From: Bacteroidales bacterium
Lineage (GTDB): Bacteria > Bacteroidota > Bacteroidia > Bacteroidales > UBA932
Length of the DNA stretch: 32,262 nucleotides
Direction: 5' to 3'
Assembly: GCA_017527415.1 (NCBI GenBank)
Contig: JAFXQA010000007.1
Span: forward strand, 1 to 32,262
A program made the translations under genes and the position numbers. Each line of letters opens with the position of its first letter. Position 1 is the stretch's first letter. The notes under the pieces were generated by a model. It saw only the letters and a list, made by a program, of their open reading frames with translations, had not been told where the DNA came from and made no database searches. Positions 1 to 8,753 of the stretch are shown one piece after another.

Positions 1-932
1 ACTGCTCCGCCAACACCGACATGAACGGAGAGAACACCGCCATCTTCTTCGGCCTCTCCGGCACCGGCAAGACCACCCTTTCCACCGATCCCAAGCGCCT
101 TCTCATCGGCGACGACGAGCACGGCTGGGACAACAAGGGCGTCTTCAACTTCGAAGGCGGCTGCTATGCCAAGGTCATCAAGCTCGACAAGGAGTCTGAA
201 CCCGACATCTACAACGCCATCAAACGCGACGCCCTCCTCGAGAACGTTACCGTTGACGCAGAAGGCAAGATTGACTTCAACGACAAGTCCGTCACCGAGA
301 ACACCCGCGTCAGCTATCCTATCTACCACATCGAGAAGATCGTTCGTCCGGACAGCCACGGCCCCGCCGCAAAGCAGGTCATCTTCCTGAGCGCAGATGC
401 TTTCGGCGTGCTGCCTCCGGTTTCCATCCTGACTCCCGAGCAGACCAAGTACTACTTCCTCTCCGGATTCACCGCCAAGTTGGCAGGAACCGAGCGCGGC
501 ATCACTGAGCCCACGCCTACTTTCTCCGCCTGCTTCGGCCAGGCATTCCTAGAGCTGCATCCTACCAAGTATGCAGAGGAACTCGTGAAGAAGATGAAGA
601 AGAGCGGCGCAAAGGCATACCTGGTGAACACCGGCTGGAACGGCACCGGCAAGCGCATCTCCATCAAAGACACCCGCGGAATCATCGACGCCATCCTTAA
701 CGGCAGCATCGACAAGGCTCCCACCAAGCACATCCCTTACTTCGATTTCGAAGTTCCTACCAAACTTGAAGGAGTGGATACAGGCATCCTAGATCCTCGC
801 GACACCTACAAGAACGCCGCAGAATGGGACGAGAAGGCAAAGGATCTCGCATCCAGGTTCATCAAGAACTTCCACAAGTACGAGAGCAACCGCGCAGGCA
901 AGGCCTTGGTAAAAGCCGGTCCTAAACTCTAG
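1..932 (+). CDS. pckA: Phosphoenolpyruvate carboxykinase (ATP), 5'-truncated
   Basis: Catalyses oxaloacetate + ATP to PEP + CO2 + ADP; in gut Bacteroidales the enzyme commonly runs toward CO2 fixation in succinate/propionate fermentation. The open frame continues to the window edge upstream of the first ATG (position 21): bases 3-20 encode CSANTD, which matches the family's HCSAN segment, so the true start lies outside the window. The kinase-1a P-loop GLSGTGKTT and the metal/nucleotide motif [10 protein letters not shown] are both present, followed by the FEGGCYAK segment. About 309 residues of a roughly 530-residue enzyme are visible. It ends at a TAG and is followed by a strong intrinsic terminator, so it is transcribed separately from recG. 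Family assignment is near certain; the truncation is due to the window. Confidence 0.97.
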   Translation, partial: CSANTDMNGENTAIFFGLSGTGKTTLSTDPKRLLIGDDEHGWDNKGVFNFEGGCYAKVIKLDKESEPDIYNAIKRDALLENVTVDAEGKIDFNDKSVTENTRVSYPIYHIEKIVRPDSHGPAAKQVIFLSADAFGVLPPVSILTPEQTKYYFLSGFTAKLAGTERGITEPTPTFSACFGQAFLELHPTKYAEELVKKMKKSGAKAYLVNTGWNGTGKRISIKDTRGIIDAILNGSIDKAPTKHIPYFDFEVPTKLEGVDTGILDPRDTYKNAAEWDEKAKDLASRFIKNFHKYESNRAGKALVKAGPKL

Positions 933-971
933 CATCGTGGCAGCCAACTGTCTGTCAGTTAGCCGATTAAC

Positions 972-1007
972 AAAAGTCTCCCCCTCGTTTTCAAGGGGGA
1001 GACTTTT
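972..1007 (+). terminator. Intrinsic terminator after pckA
   Basis: A perfect 14-bp inverted repeat (972-985 AAAAGTCTCCCCCT, 994-1007 AGGGGGAGACTTTT) encloses an 8-nt loop. The A-rich 5' arm and T-rich 3' arm make it potentially bidirectional. A smaller hairpin AACTG-N5-CAGTT (946-960) sits just before it. Confidence 0.92.
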
Positions 1008-1066
1008 AGTGTTTTATTATATATCAAGCACTTAGGCGCCACCTTTTTTCTACCGAAAAATATTTG

Positions 1067-1074
1067 TATTTTTG
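1067..1074 (+). promoter_or_regulatory. -7 box of recG promoter (TATTTTTG)
   Basis: TATTTTTG matches the Bacteroidota -7 consensus TAnnTTTG exactly. It ends six nucleotides before the recG ATG at 1081. No clear TTG -33 element lies at the usual spacing; a run of six T (about 1044-1049) is there instead. With the start site usually a few bases past this box, the mRNA would begin at or next to the start codon. Confidence 0.6.
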
Positions 1075-1080
1075 TATGTT

Positions 1081-3231
1081 ATGGCATCGGTGCTGAATTC
1101 AGAGATAAAGTACCTGTCGGGAGTGGGGCCCAAGAGGGCAGCGCTTCTGACCTCTGAACTTGGCATCGAAACCTTCTCAGACCTCCTTCACATCTACCCC
1201 TTCCGCTACATCGACCGCACCAGCATCACACCGATACGCGACGTCCGGAGCGACCTTGCTTACGTCCAGATACAGGGAACCGTGGTCAGCAGCACCCTCC
1301 TGGGGCCTGGCGGAAGCAACCATATGGCAGGCGGCGGGCCCATAGAGCTGCGTGCCGCCAAGCGCCTCAGCGTGATAGTGGACGATGGCACCGCTCAGAT
1401 GGAGATGGTCTTCTTCAAGGGAATAAAGTGGAACTACGACCGCCTGAAACCGGGCAGTGCGTTCCTGTTTTTCGGTAAACCGTCCGATTTCAACGGACGC
1501 TTGAACATGGTTCATCCCGAAGTGGACAATCCCGTTATTGGCGGCCCGGATGCCAAAGGGACCCTTACCGGAGTGTATCCCAGTACGGAAAAACTCAAGA
1601 ATGCAGGCATCACTGGGAAAGTAATGTGCAAGCTGCAGTCCGCTGCGCTGGCTATGTGCCTTCCGGAGATCAAGGAGACACTGCCGGATTACGTGCTGAA
1701 GGAGAACGCCCTGGTGCCACTGACCTATGCTCTCCGTAACATCCACTTCCCTGCCGACAACTACGCCCTTCAGAAGTCAGTACGCCGGCTGAAATTCGAG
1801 GAACTATTCTTCCTCCAGCTTTCCCTGCTGAAACAGAAATACATACAGTCCCGCGGAAGCATCGGACTGCCCATAACAAAGGTCGGTGCCGCCTTCAATG
1901 CCTGCTTCAATGCTCTTCCATACGAACTTACCGGGGCCCAGAAACGTGTCATCCGCGAGATTCACTCCGACATGAAAAGCGGGCATCAGATGAACCGCCT
2001 CTTGCAGGGAGATGTGGGCTCCGGAAAAACCATGGTCGCCGTGCTCAGCGCCCTGCTGGCCGTGGACAATGGCTATCAGGCTTGTATCATGGCGCCAACA
2101 GAAGTGCTTGCACAGCAGCACTTTGTAAATATCAGCAAGTATCTCTCACCCACAGGTGTGCACTGCGCCATCCTCACCGGCAGCAGCACAGCAAAGGAGC
2201 GTCGCGAGATTCATGCGGGGCTCGAGGACGGCAGAATCGGCATCATCGTGGGCACACATGCCCTCATAGAAGACAATGTTCAATTCCATGCCCTGGGGCT
2301 GGCAGTCGTAGATGAGCAGCATCGCTTCGGTGTGGACCAGCGCGCAAAACTCTGGGCCAAGGGTCCCGGCAACATCCCCCCGCACGTTCTAGTCATGACG
2401 GCTACCCCTATCCCAAGAACCTTGGCGATGACGCTGTACGGCGATCTGGACGTGTCGGTGATAGACGAACTGCCGCCCGGGAGGAAACCGGTGAAAACGG
2501 CGATGATTTCCGATGCAAAGAAACCGGCCGTTTATAAGTTCATGCGGGAGCAGATTGCAAAGGGCAGGCAGGTTTTCGTGGTCTATCCGCTGATTTTCGA
2601 AAGCGAAAAGATGGACCTCAACAATCTGGAGATGGGATATGAAGAGATTATCAAACGCTTCCCCGATCCTGATTACAAAGTGGCCATTGTCCACGGACAG
2701 CAGACCTCGGAAGTCAAGAACTTCAACATGTCCGCATTCGTCGCGGGACGTGCCAACATCCTTGTTTCAACCACCGTCATAGAAGTCGGGGTAGACGTGC
2801 CCAACGCCAGCGTGATGGTAATCGAAAGCGCCCAGCGTTTCGGACTCAGCCAGCTCCATCAGCTTCGCGGTCGCGTGGGGCGCGGTGCAGACGAAAGCTA
2901 CTGCGTGCTTGTGCATGATTTCAAGACATCCGCCGAGGCAAAGAAGCGCCTCGAGCTTATGTGTGCCACAAACGATGGCTTCGAGATTGCAGAAGAGGAT
3001 ATGAAGATGCGAGGTCCCGGTGATCTGGAAGGCACGCAGCAGAGCGGCCTGCCGATCAAACTCAGCATCGCCTCACTCGCAAAGGACGGGCTTATGCTTA
3101 ACGAAGCCCGGGCTTATGCCGACAAAGTGCTGGCGGCAGACCCGAAACTCGAGCTGCCGGCAAATGCCAGGCTTGCAGAAGAGCTTCGCAAAGGAAAATA
3201 CGATATAAAAGATTATAGTAAAATCAGTTAG
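1081..3231 (+). CDS. recG: ATP-dependent DNA helicase RecG
   Basis: Branch-migration helicase that remodels stalled forks and Holliday junctions. The 716-residue product has the N-terminal wedge/OB region (start MASVLNSEIKYLSGVGPKRA), Walker A GDVGSGKT at about residues 310-317, a DEQH box (VVDEQHRFG), the motif III TATPIPRT, and the C-terminal QLRGRVGRG helicase signature with the RecG-type GDLEGTQQSG motif. The open frame extends upstream to a TTG at 1072, but that TTG lies inside the promoter -7 box and family N-termini fit ATG 1081. The next gene begins 4 nt after the stop, so recG heads a three-gene operon. Length is normal for the family. Confidence 0.97.
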   Translation: MASVLNSEIKYLSGVGPKRAALLTSELGIETFSDLLHIYPFRYIDRTSITPIRDVRSDLAYVQIQGTVVSSTLLGPGGSNHMAGGGPIELRAAKRLSVIVDDGTAQMEMVFFKGIKWNYDRLKPGSAFLFFGKPSDFNGRLNMVHPEVDNPVIGGPDAKGTLTGVYPSTEKLKNAGITGKVMCKLQSAALAMCLPEIKETLPDYVLKENALVPLTYALRNIHFPADNYALQKSVRRLKFEELFFLQLSLLKQKYIQSRGSIGLPITKVGAAFNACFNALPYELTGAQKRVIREIHSDMKSGHQMNRLLQGDVGSGKTMVAVLSALLAVDNGYQACIMAPTEVLAQQHFVNISKYLSPTGVHCAILTGSSTAKERREIHAGLEDGRIGIIVGTHALIEDNVQFHALGLAVVDEQHRFGVDQRAKLWAKGPGNIPPHVLVMTATPIPRTLAMTLYGDLDVSVIDELPPGRKPVKTAMISDAKKPAVYKFMREQIAKGRQVFVVYPLIFESEKMDLNNLEMGYEEIIKRFPDPDYKVAIVHGQQTSEVKNFNMSAFVAGRANILVSTTVIEVGVDVPNASVMVIESAQRFGLSQLHQLRGRVGRGADESYCVLVHDFKTSAEAKKRLELMCATNDGFEIAEEDMKMRGPGDLEGTQQSGLPIKLSIASLAKDGLMLNEARAYADKVLAADPKLELPANARLAEELRKGKYDIKDYSKIS

Positions 3232-3235
3232 ATAT

Positions 3236-5446
3236 ATGAAACTCTTTAAAACACTTATCGTTATGGCGATAGCAGTATCCTGTGCCAAGAGCACTTATGT
3301 GGAACCTATGCAGGTGGATATCAAAGACGGAGTGATGACTCCGGAGGTCCTTCTGTCCCTGGGCCGACTTAGCGATCCCCAGCTTTCGCCGGATGGCAGC
3401 AAGATACTCTACGGAGTATCCTACCAGTCCATCGAGAACAACAATTCACTACGCAATCTCTTCATCTGTAACCCGGACGGTTCCGGCCGCGAGCAGCTCA
3501 CCCGCGAGGGCAAGAGCATTAATAACGCCCGCTGGAGCAAGGATGGCAAGGGCATCTTCTTCGTTCAGGGCGGCCAGCTCTACAAGGCGCCCTACAAGGG
3601 AGGGAAACTCGGCAAAAAGGTGAAACTCAGCGACGTACCCAACGGCATCGGCGAATTCAAGATCTCTCCGGATGAGGCTCAGATCATCTACACCAGCACC
3701 ATCAAGAATACCGCCGTGGTGCAGCCTGCCGATACCGATCCCGCTCTTGACAAGGCTCAGGCTTATGCTACCGAGAACCTGATGTACCGCCACTGGGACC
3801 ATTGGGTGACCGATGTCCCCCGCAGTTACGTTGCTCCCCTTAACGGCAGCAAGATAACCCCGGAGAATTCCCAGGACATCCTCTGCACCGAGGAACTGTT
3901 CGAACTCCCTACCGAGCCTTTCGGCGGAGTGGAGCAGCTGGACTGGGCACCAGACAGCCGTCACATCGCCTACAGCTGCCGCAAGAAGGTTGGCAAGGAG
4001 TACGCCTTCAGCACAAATACCTCCATCTATATATATGACGTCCTCACGGGTGCTACCGTTGCAGTTACTGAGAAGGGCGGATACGACACCGACCCCGTCT
4101 GGAGTCCCGACGGGAAGCATCTGGCCTGGATCTCTATGCCACGTGACGGCTATGAGGCTGACCAGCAGCGCCTTATGGTAGCTGATATCGACTTCGGCGC
4201 TCAGCCGGAAGACGGCCAGAATGGTGATGTCTTCGTATCCAACATCCGCCGCCTCGGCGAGGATTTCGATCACGATGTGGCCGGTCCCGTATGGCACAAG
4301 GACCAGATCTATTTCAATGCCCTGATGGGCGAGGCGGTTCAGAGCATCTTCCGCGCCAGCCTGGACGGAAGCATCGAGCGTCTCACCCCAGGCGATTGGT
4401 GGACGGACTTCTTCTCCCCCTTCGCCATCTTCGACCGTGAAGACGGCAGCGTGGAGATGTTTACCTCCTACTATAGCCTGGAGTTCCCGGTAGAGCTTGT
4501 GAAAGTTACCGTCTCGGCCGAAACGACCGCCTCCGAACAGATCACCACTGAGAACAAGCATATCTTCGACCGTCTTTCCCCTATCAGCGAGGAGTCGGTA
4601 TTCGTGGAAACGGTGGATCACAAGCAGATGCAGTGCTGGGTTGTCTATCCTCCCCAGTTCGATGCGTCTAAAGTTTATCCCGCCATTGAAATCGTGCTTG
4701 GAGGCCCCCAGGGCAGCAATTCCCAGGATTGGAGTTACCGCTGGTGCTACCGCATGATGGCGCAGCAGGGTTATATCGTCATCCTTCCCAACCGCCGCGG
4801 CACCACCGCATTCGGGCAGGAGTGGAAGGAGCAGATCTCGGGAGATTACCCGGGGCTCAACATGCAGGATTACCTGGTGGCCGGCCGTTATATCAAGAGC
4901 AAGCCCTATGTTGGCAAACTCGCCTGCGTGGGTGCATCCTACGGCGGCTATTCCGCATATATGCTGGAAGGCCTGCACGGGGATCTCTACGACTGCTTCA
5001 TCGCACACGCCGGCATTTTCGACGAGAAACAGCTATGGTTCACCACAGAGGAGATGTGGTTCGCAAACTGGGATAACGGCGGCCTCACGGAGTACGCCTA
5101 CGACCCCGCAGCGGGCATAGGCCCTGCCGGCGACGGCATCACCTTCGGCGGAATGCAGCAGGCCGGTGCGCCTTATGCATCCACTCCCAAGGCTCAGAGG
5201 CACTATTCCAACTCCCCTTCTTCTATGGTCACCAAATGGCATACCCCCATCCTCTGCATCCATGGCGGAATGGACTTCCGCATCCCCTACGAGCAGGGCA
5301 TGGCCGCATTCAATGCCGCCCAGATGATGGGAGTGCCCTCAAAACTGATCGTCTTCCCAGAAGAGAATCACTGGATACTGCAGCCCCAGAATGCACTCTT
5401 CTGGCACCGCAATTTCTTCGACTGGCTGGATAAATGGTGCAAATAA
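3236..5446 (+). CDS. S9 family peptidase (prolyl oligopeptidase / DPP-like), probable lipoprotein
   Basis: Predicted periplasmic or outer-membrane serine peptidase of the prolyl oligopeptidase clan, 736 residues. The N-terminus MKLFKTLIVMAIAVSC reads as a signal peptide ending in an AVSC lipobox-like site (Cys16), so lipidation is plausible but not certain. A beta-propeller region with repeated DPQLSPDG, WSKDGKG and WSPDGKH motifs is followed by a C-terminal alpha/beta-hydrolase domain. The nucleophile is in GASYGGYS (Ser568), with Asp680 in GGMDFR and His712 in ENHW completing the triad. Start ATG is 4 nt after the recG stop. Likely substrates are short peptides, typical of asaccharolytic or peptide-using Bacteroidales. 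The sequence does not separate a dipeptidyl peptidase from an acylaminoacyl-peptidase. Confidence 0.93.
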   Translation: MKLFKTLIVMAIAVSCAKSTYVEPMQVDIKDGVMTPEVLLSLGRLSDPQLSPDGSKILYGVSYQSIENNNSLRNLFICNPDGSGREQLTREGKSINNARWSKDGKGIFFVQGGQLYKAPYKGGKLGKKVKLSDVPNGIGEFKISPDEAQIIYTSTIKNTAVVQPADTDPALDKAQAYATENLMYRHWDHWVTDVPRSYVAPLNGSKITPENSQDILCTEELFELPTEPFGGVEQLDWAPDSRHIAYSCRKKVGKEYAFSTNTSIYIYDVLTGATVAVTEKGGYDTDPVWSPDGKHLAWISMPRDGYEADQQRLMVADIDFGAQPEDGQNGDVFVSNIRRLGEDFDHDVAGPVWHKDQIYFNALMGEAVQSIFRASLDGSIERLTPGDWWTDFFSPFAIFDREDGSVEMFTSYYSLEFPVELVKVTVSAETTASEQITTENKHIFDRLSPISEESVFVETVDHKQMQCWVVYPPQFDASKVYPAIEIVLGGPQGSNSQDWSYRWCYRMMAQQGYIVILPNRRGTTAFGQEWKEQISGDYPGLNMQDYLVAGRYIKSKPYVGKLACVGASYGGYSAYMLEGLHGDLYDCFIAHAGIFDEKQLWFTTEEMWFANWDNGGLTEYAYDPAAGIGPAGDGITFGGMQQAGAPYASTPKAQRHYSNSPSSMVTKWHTPILCIHGGMDFRIPYEQGMAAFNAAQMMGVPSKLIVFPEENHWILQPQNALFWHRNFFDWLDKWCK

Positions 5447-5985
5447 TGATAACACGCTGGCTGATTTTTATTCCTCTCGCTCTGGTGATTACTGCATGCG
5501 GCAGTGCGAAGAAACTCCCCGAGGGGGTGAATAACCCAAATCCTCAGGATGAGGAGGTTCAAATAGGATACGGACAGGCCACGCACAAAGAAGTTGGCTC
5601 CGCCGTAAACAATGTGAAGGTTGATGAAGTGACGGTGCAAAGCTACACAAGCATTGCCGAGTATCTGCGCAGCCGCGTACCTGGAATCGAAGTAAATCCG
5701 AATGGTACAATCAAGATTCGCGGACAGCAGGCCGTTCTCGCGCCGTCCGAGGCCTTGGTTGTTGTGGATGGAACTATCTGCGACAATATCAACACCGTTA
5801 ATCCCAACCAGATACACTCCGTGCAGGTACTCAAAGACGGTGGCAGCACTGCAATATACGGCAACCGGGGAGGCAATGGTGTGGTGATGATTACCACCAG
5901 GATGGCCTACGAGACCGAGCAGGCAAGGATTGCCGCCCGCAAGGCGGAAAAAGAAGCCCGCAAGGCTGCTAAAAAGAAAAAGTAG
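5446..5985 (+). CDS. Lipoprotein with a stand-alone TonB-receptor plug domain
   Basis: A 179-residue protein starting at ATG 5446 (TAATG overlap with the peptidase stop); an in-frame ATG at 5434 would add only four residues before the signal peptide. The N-terminus MITRWLIFIPLALVITAC carries a good lipobox (ITAC, Cys18). From about residue 65 it reads as the plug of SusC/RagA-type receptors: AEYLRSRVPGIEV, IRGQQ, VVVDGT, and the closing NGVVMITTR. No beta-barrel follows; the protein ends in a Lys/Ala-rich helix. It is thus a plug on a lipid anchor, not a truncated receptor, since it has its own clean start, lipobox and stop. The role is unknown; it might interact with TonB or with a SusC-type transporter. 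Confidence 0.85.
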   Translation: MITRWLIFIPLALVITACGSAKKLPEGVNNPNPQDEEVQIGYGQATHKEVGSAVNNVKVDEVTVQSYTSIAEYLRSRVPGIEVNPNGTIKIRGQQAVLAPSEALVVVDGTICDNINTVNPNQIHSVQVLKDGGSTAIYGNRGGNGVVMITTRMAYETEQARIAARKAEKEARKAAKKKK

Positions 5986-8631
5986 TTACTTCTCCGGGCG
6001 GAGTTTGGCGTATTTGAGAAGGAGGACTTTGGAGCCGTAGTTGTCGAAGTCGATTACGGCTTTCAGTTCAGGCACAGTGCCGGTAATCTCTTTGATGATG
6101 CCGGTGCCGAATCTGTTATGTTCGACGCGTTCGCCTTCATAGAGTTCGGTCATCGGCACAGGAACGAAGTTCGGGTCTATCACATCAGGTTTGGCAACTG
6201 GCGGCACAACTCGCGTCGTGGAAGCCGGCGCGGTCTTATCCATCCGCGCAGGCCAAAGGGCCGAGCCGCGTCCCACAAGGGGAGCCCGGTCCCGGCATTG
6301 CCCTGCCGAAGGCTGACGCTCCGACCGCGCAGGGCCTGAACGGCCGTAATCTTTGTAGCCGCCGCTGGAGCGGGTCTGGCCGGTACTGCGGGTGCTGTAG
6401 CCGCCGAATTTGGAGCCGGACGACTTCCGGAACCAGAACGGCATGCCGGAATCATCATCGTCATCATCCGAATCGAAGTCATTATCCGACAGCGGATTAG
6501 CCACGTACTGCGCATCAATCTCACGCACAAATCGGCTCGGAGCATTACTCTCGTGTTTGCCGTTACGCATCCTGGTCGACGCAAACGACACCCCCACCGC
6601 CCTCTTGGCACGGGTCAATGCCACGTAGAACAAACGCCTTTCCTCCTCGATATCGGCAGGAGAAGCCATCATTCCTCCGGACGGGAAGAGATTCTCCTCC
6701 ATCCCGGCAACAAATACATAAGGAAACTCCAGTCCCTTGGCAGAGTGCACCGTCATCAGCGCCACCTTGTTGGAGCCGTTGTCGTCCTTGTCTTCGGTAT
6801 CGGCATTGCTCAGTAGGGATGTCGTTTCCAGGAAATCCGCCAGGGTGATAGGGGGAACGGAAATGCCTGCCAGCGGATCAGGCTGTTCCGTCCAGGGAGC
6901 ATTTTTCTGCGAGTCGGATGGAATTGCCTGATCTGCGTACACATCCGCCAGGATATCTTCCACCCTCTCTTCCTTGAATGCCTGCACCGAATTCAACAAC
7001 TCGTCCAGGTTGGACGTGCGAGCCATCCCCTCGATTGAAGTGTCTGATTTGAAGAAGGCATAGAGCCCGGAATCATCGTATATCTGCCGCGCAACGTCGA
7101 AAGCATCTCCATTCGCCGCAGCAACCGCAAGCTTATTCACCAACGCACAGAATTCCCGGATTCTGGTCATCGCCGCAGGACGCAGGAACTCCTGGTAGTC
7201 TTCGCAGAATGCCGCCTTGAACAGCGACTGGATTCCGCGCGCACGCCGGAGTTCGTTCAGGCCGGAAATGGAGGTATCACCTATCCCCCGACTGGGCTTC
7301 CCCACCGCACGCTTGAAGGACTCATCGTCATTCACATTCACCGCCAACTTGAACCAGGCCATCATATCCTTGATTTCCGCCCTGTCGAAGAAGGAATTGC
7401 CGGAGTAAATCATATATGGTATGTTCTTCCGGCGGAGCGCCTCTTCCAGAGCCCTGGACTGTGAGTTGGTGCGATAGAGTATGGCAAAATCCGAATACTG
7501 CGCCTTCTCCTGCATCACCCGGGAGATGATTTTACTCACAATCTGCACTGCCTCTTCCTGTTCGGTAAAAGACTTGATCAGTTCGATCTTCTCCCCAGAT
7601 TCACCCTTGGAATAGCAGGTCTTGGGGATACGCCCCTCATTGTGGGCAATGACCGAGTTTGCGGCATCCACTATGTTACGGGTAGAACGGTAGTTCTGCT
7701 CCAGGCGTATGATCTTGCTCTCCGGATAATCCTTCTGGAAATTCAGGATGTTCTGGATCTGCGCCCCCCGGAACGCATAGATCGACTGGCTGTCATCCCC
7801 CACCACACAGATGTTCCGATGCCGCGCGGCAAGCTTTTTCAGGATCAGGTACTGCGCATAATTGGTGTCCTGATACTCATCCACCAGGATATGGTCGAAG
7901 CGGGAGGCGATCTCCGCACAAGCTTCGGGATTGTCCCGGAGAAGGATGTTCATATTCAGGAGGATGTCGTCGAAGTCCATCACACCGTTATCCTTCAGTT
8001 TCTGCTGGTAGAGTTCATATACCTTCCAGAGAAACTGCTTTTTGCCACGCTCATCCTGTTGGATGAATTCAGTTTTTGCCTTATATGCCGCCGGAGTGAA
8101 GAGGCCGTTCTTCGCGAATGAAATTCTAGCCAGCACTTCACGGGGTTTGTATGTCTTTTCGTCCAGCTTCAGTTCCTTGACGCAGGCCTTGACTGCGCTT
8201 TCGGAATCGGAACGGTCGTAGACGGTGAATCCCTTAGGGTAGTCCAGGTACTTGGTTTTGTCGACGGGTCCTGTATAGTTGTCTGGCCGGCAATAGTCCC
8301 TGAGGAACCTGATGAAAACCGAATGGAAAGTCCCCATCACCACCCCGCGGGCCTTCCTGCGGCCCACCAGAAGGGCAATTCTTTCCTTCATCTCTTCGGC
8401 GGCCTTTTTGGTGAAAGTCAGTGCCAGCACGCGGGACGGGTCGGTCTGCCTCCCGTCCTGCCCGGTTTCCTGAGCCAGAATATACGCCACACGGCAGGTC
8501 AGGACCTTGGTTTTGCCCGATCCCGCTCCAGCAACTATCAACACCGGGCCGCTCATAGATTCCACCGCCCTTCTCTGCTCTGGATTCAATCCTTCAAGAA
8601 TCGCCTCCTGTCTTTCCTTCATTTCCATCAT
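5986..8631 (-). CDS. pcrA: UvrD/PcrA-type ATP-dependent DNA helicase
   Basis: 3'-5' SF1A helicase for nucleotide-excision repair and clearing RecA or stalled polymerase from DNA; 881 residues. Motifs in order: Walker A GAGSGKT (35-41), ILVDEYQDTN, GDDSQSIYAFRG, VALMTVHSAKGLEF, and motif VI RRLFYVALTRAK. An acidic/Gly-Ser-rich disordered linker (DDDDDDSG...) leads to a C-terminal Tudor-like domain (ELYEGERVEHNRFGTGII), typical of PcrA, which binds RNA polymerase. The linker contains an Arg/Pro-rich stretch of about 30 residues (roughly 766-796) that looks like inserted DNA; see the repeat at 6244-6336. Starts ATGATGGAAATG give three possible Met starts; the first is used here. Its stop abuts the stop of the convergent lipoprotein gene with no spacer. 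Confidence 0.96.
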   Translation of the reverse strand: MMEMKERQEAILEGLNPEQRRAVESMSGPVLIVAGAGSGKTKVLTCRVAYILAQETGQDGRQTDPSRVLALTFTKKAAEEMKERIALLVGRRKARGVVMGTFHSVFIRFLRDYCRPDNYTGPVDKTKYLDYPKGFTVYDRSDSESAVKACVKELKLDEKTYKPREVLARISFAKNGLFTPAAYKAKTEFIQQDERGKKQFLWKVYELYQQKLKDNGVMDFDDILLNMNILLRDNPEACAEIASRFDHILVDEYQDTNYAQYLILKKLAARHRNICVVGDDSQSIYAFRGAQIQNILNFQKDYPESKIIRLEQNYRSTRNIVDAANSVIAHNEGRIPKTCYSKGESGEKIELIKSFTEQEEAVQIVSKIISRVMQEKAQYSDFAILYRTNSQSRALEEALRRKNIPYMIYSGNSFFDRAEIKDMMAWFKLAVNVNDDESFKRAVGKPSRGIGDTSISGLNELRRARGIQSLFKAAFCEDYQEFLRPAAMTRIREFCALVNKLAVAAANGDAFDVARQIYDDSGLYAFFKSDTSIEGMARTSNLDELLNSVQAFKEERVEDILADVYADQAIPSDSQKNAPWTEQPDPLAGISVPPITLADFLETTSLLSNADTEDKDDNGSNKVALMTVHSAKGLEFPYVFVAGMEENLFPSGGMMASPADIEEERRLFYVALTRAKRAVGVSFASTRMRNGKHESNAPSRFVREIDAQYVANPLSDNDFDSDDDDDDSGMPFWFRKSSGSKFGGYSTRSTGQTRSSGGYKDYGRSGPARSERQPSAGQCRDRAPLVGRGSALWPARMDKTAPASTTRVVPPVAKPDVIDPNFVPVPMTELYEGERVEHNRFGTGIIKEITGTVPELKAVIDFDNYGSKVLLLKYAKLRPEK
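6244..6336 (-). repeat. Probable 81-bp in-frame insert flanked by near-direct repeats in the helicase gene
   Basis: CCGCGCAGGCC (6244-6254) and CCGCGCAGGGCC (6325-6336) are near-identical direct repeats 81 bp apart, which is 27 codons. The DNA between them is very GC-rich and can fold back on itself, for example TCCC-CTTGT-GGGA on the gene strand with flanking CCGGGC/GCTCGG pairing. It encodes a Cys/Arg/Pro/Trp-containing peptide unlike the Ser/Gly linker around it. On the gene strand the flanking GGCCTGCGC also occurs at an end of the uvrA elements. This is a pattern-based proposal; linker regions of PcrA vary naturally. Confidence 0.4.
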
Positions 8632-8638
8632 AATGGCA

Positions 8639-8646
8639 CGAAAATA
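8639..8646 (-). promoter_or_regulatory. -7-like box of the helicase gene (TATTTTCG)
   Basis: On the minus strand TATTTTCG (one mismatch to TAnnTTTG) ends seven nucleotides before the ATG at 8631. A TTTTTTCC run lies just upstream, but no proper -33 TTG was found. The placement resembles the recG and uvrA promoters and suggests a leaderless or very short-leader mRNA. Confidence 0.45.
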
Positions 8647-8753
8647 CGGAAAAAATATTGATAAATCCTTATAATTATACTTGTTTCTCTGCTGTTTTTT
8701 TCATCCCCCGTTTTACCGACTTTTCCCACAGTTCAAATCGGCTTCATTCTCCG

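Noticed and set aside
1072..1080. TTG start for recG adding three residues
   Set aside because: The TTG is part of the -7 promoter box, so it would not be within the transcript.
5434..5445. Upstream ATG for the plug lipoprotein
   Set aside because: It lies within the peptidase gene and adds only MVQI ahead of a signal peptide that is complete from ATG 5446, which has the common TAATG coupling; it cannot be fully excluded.
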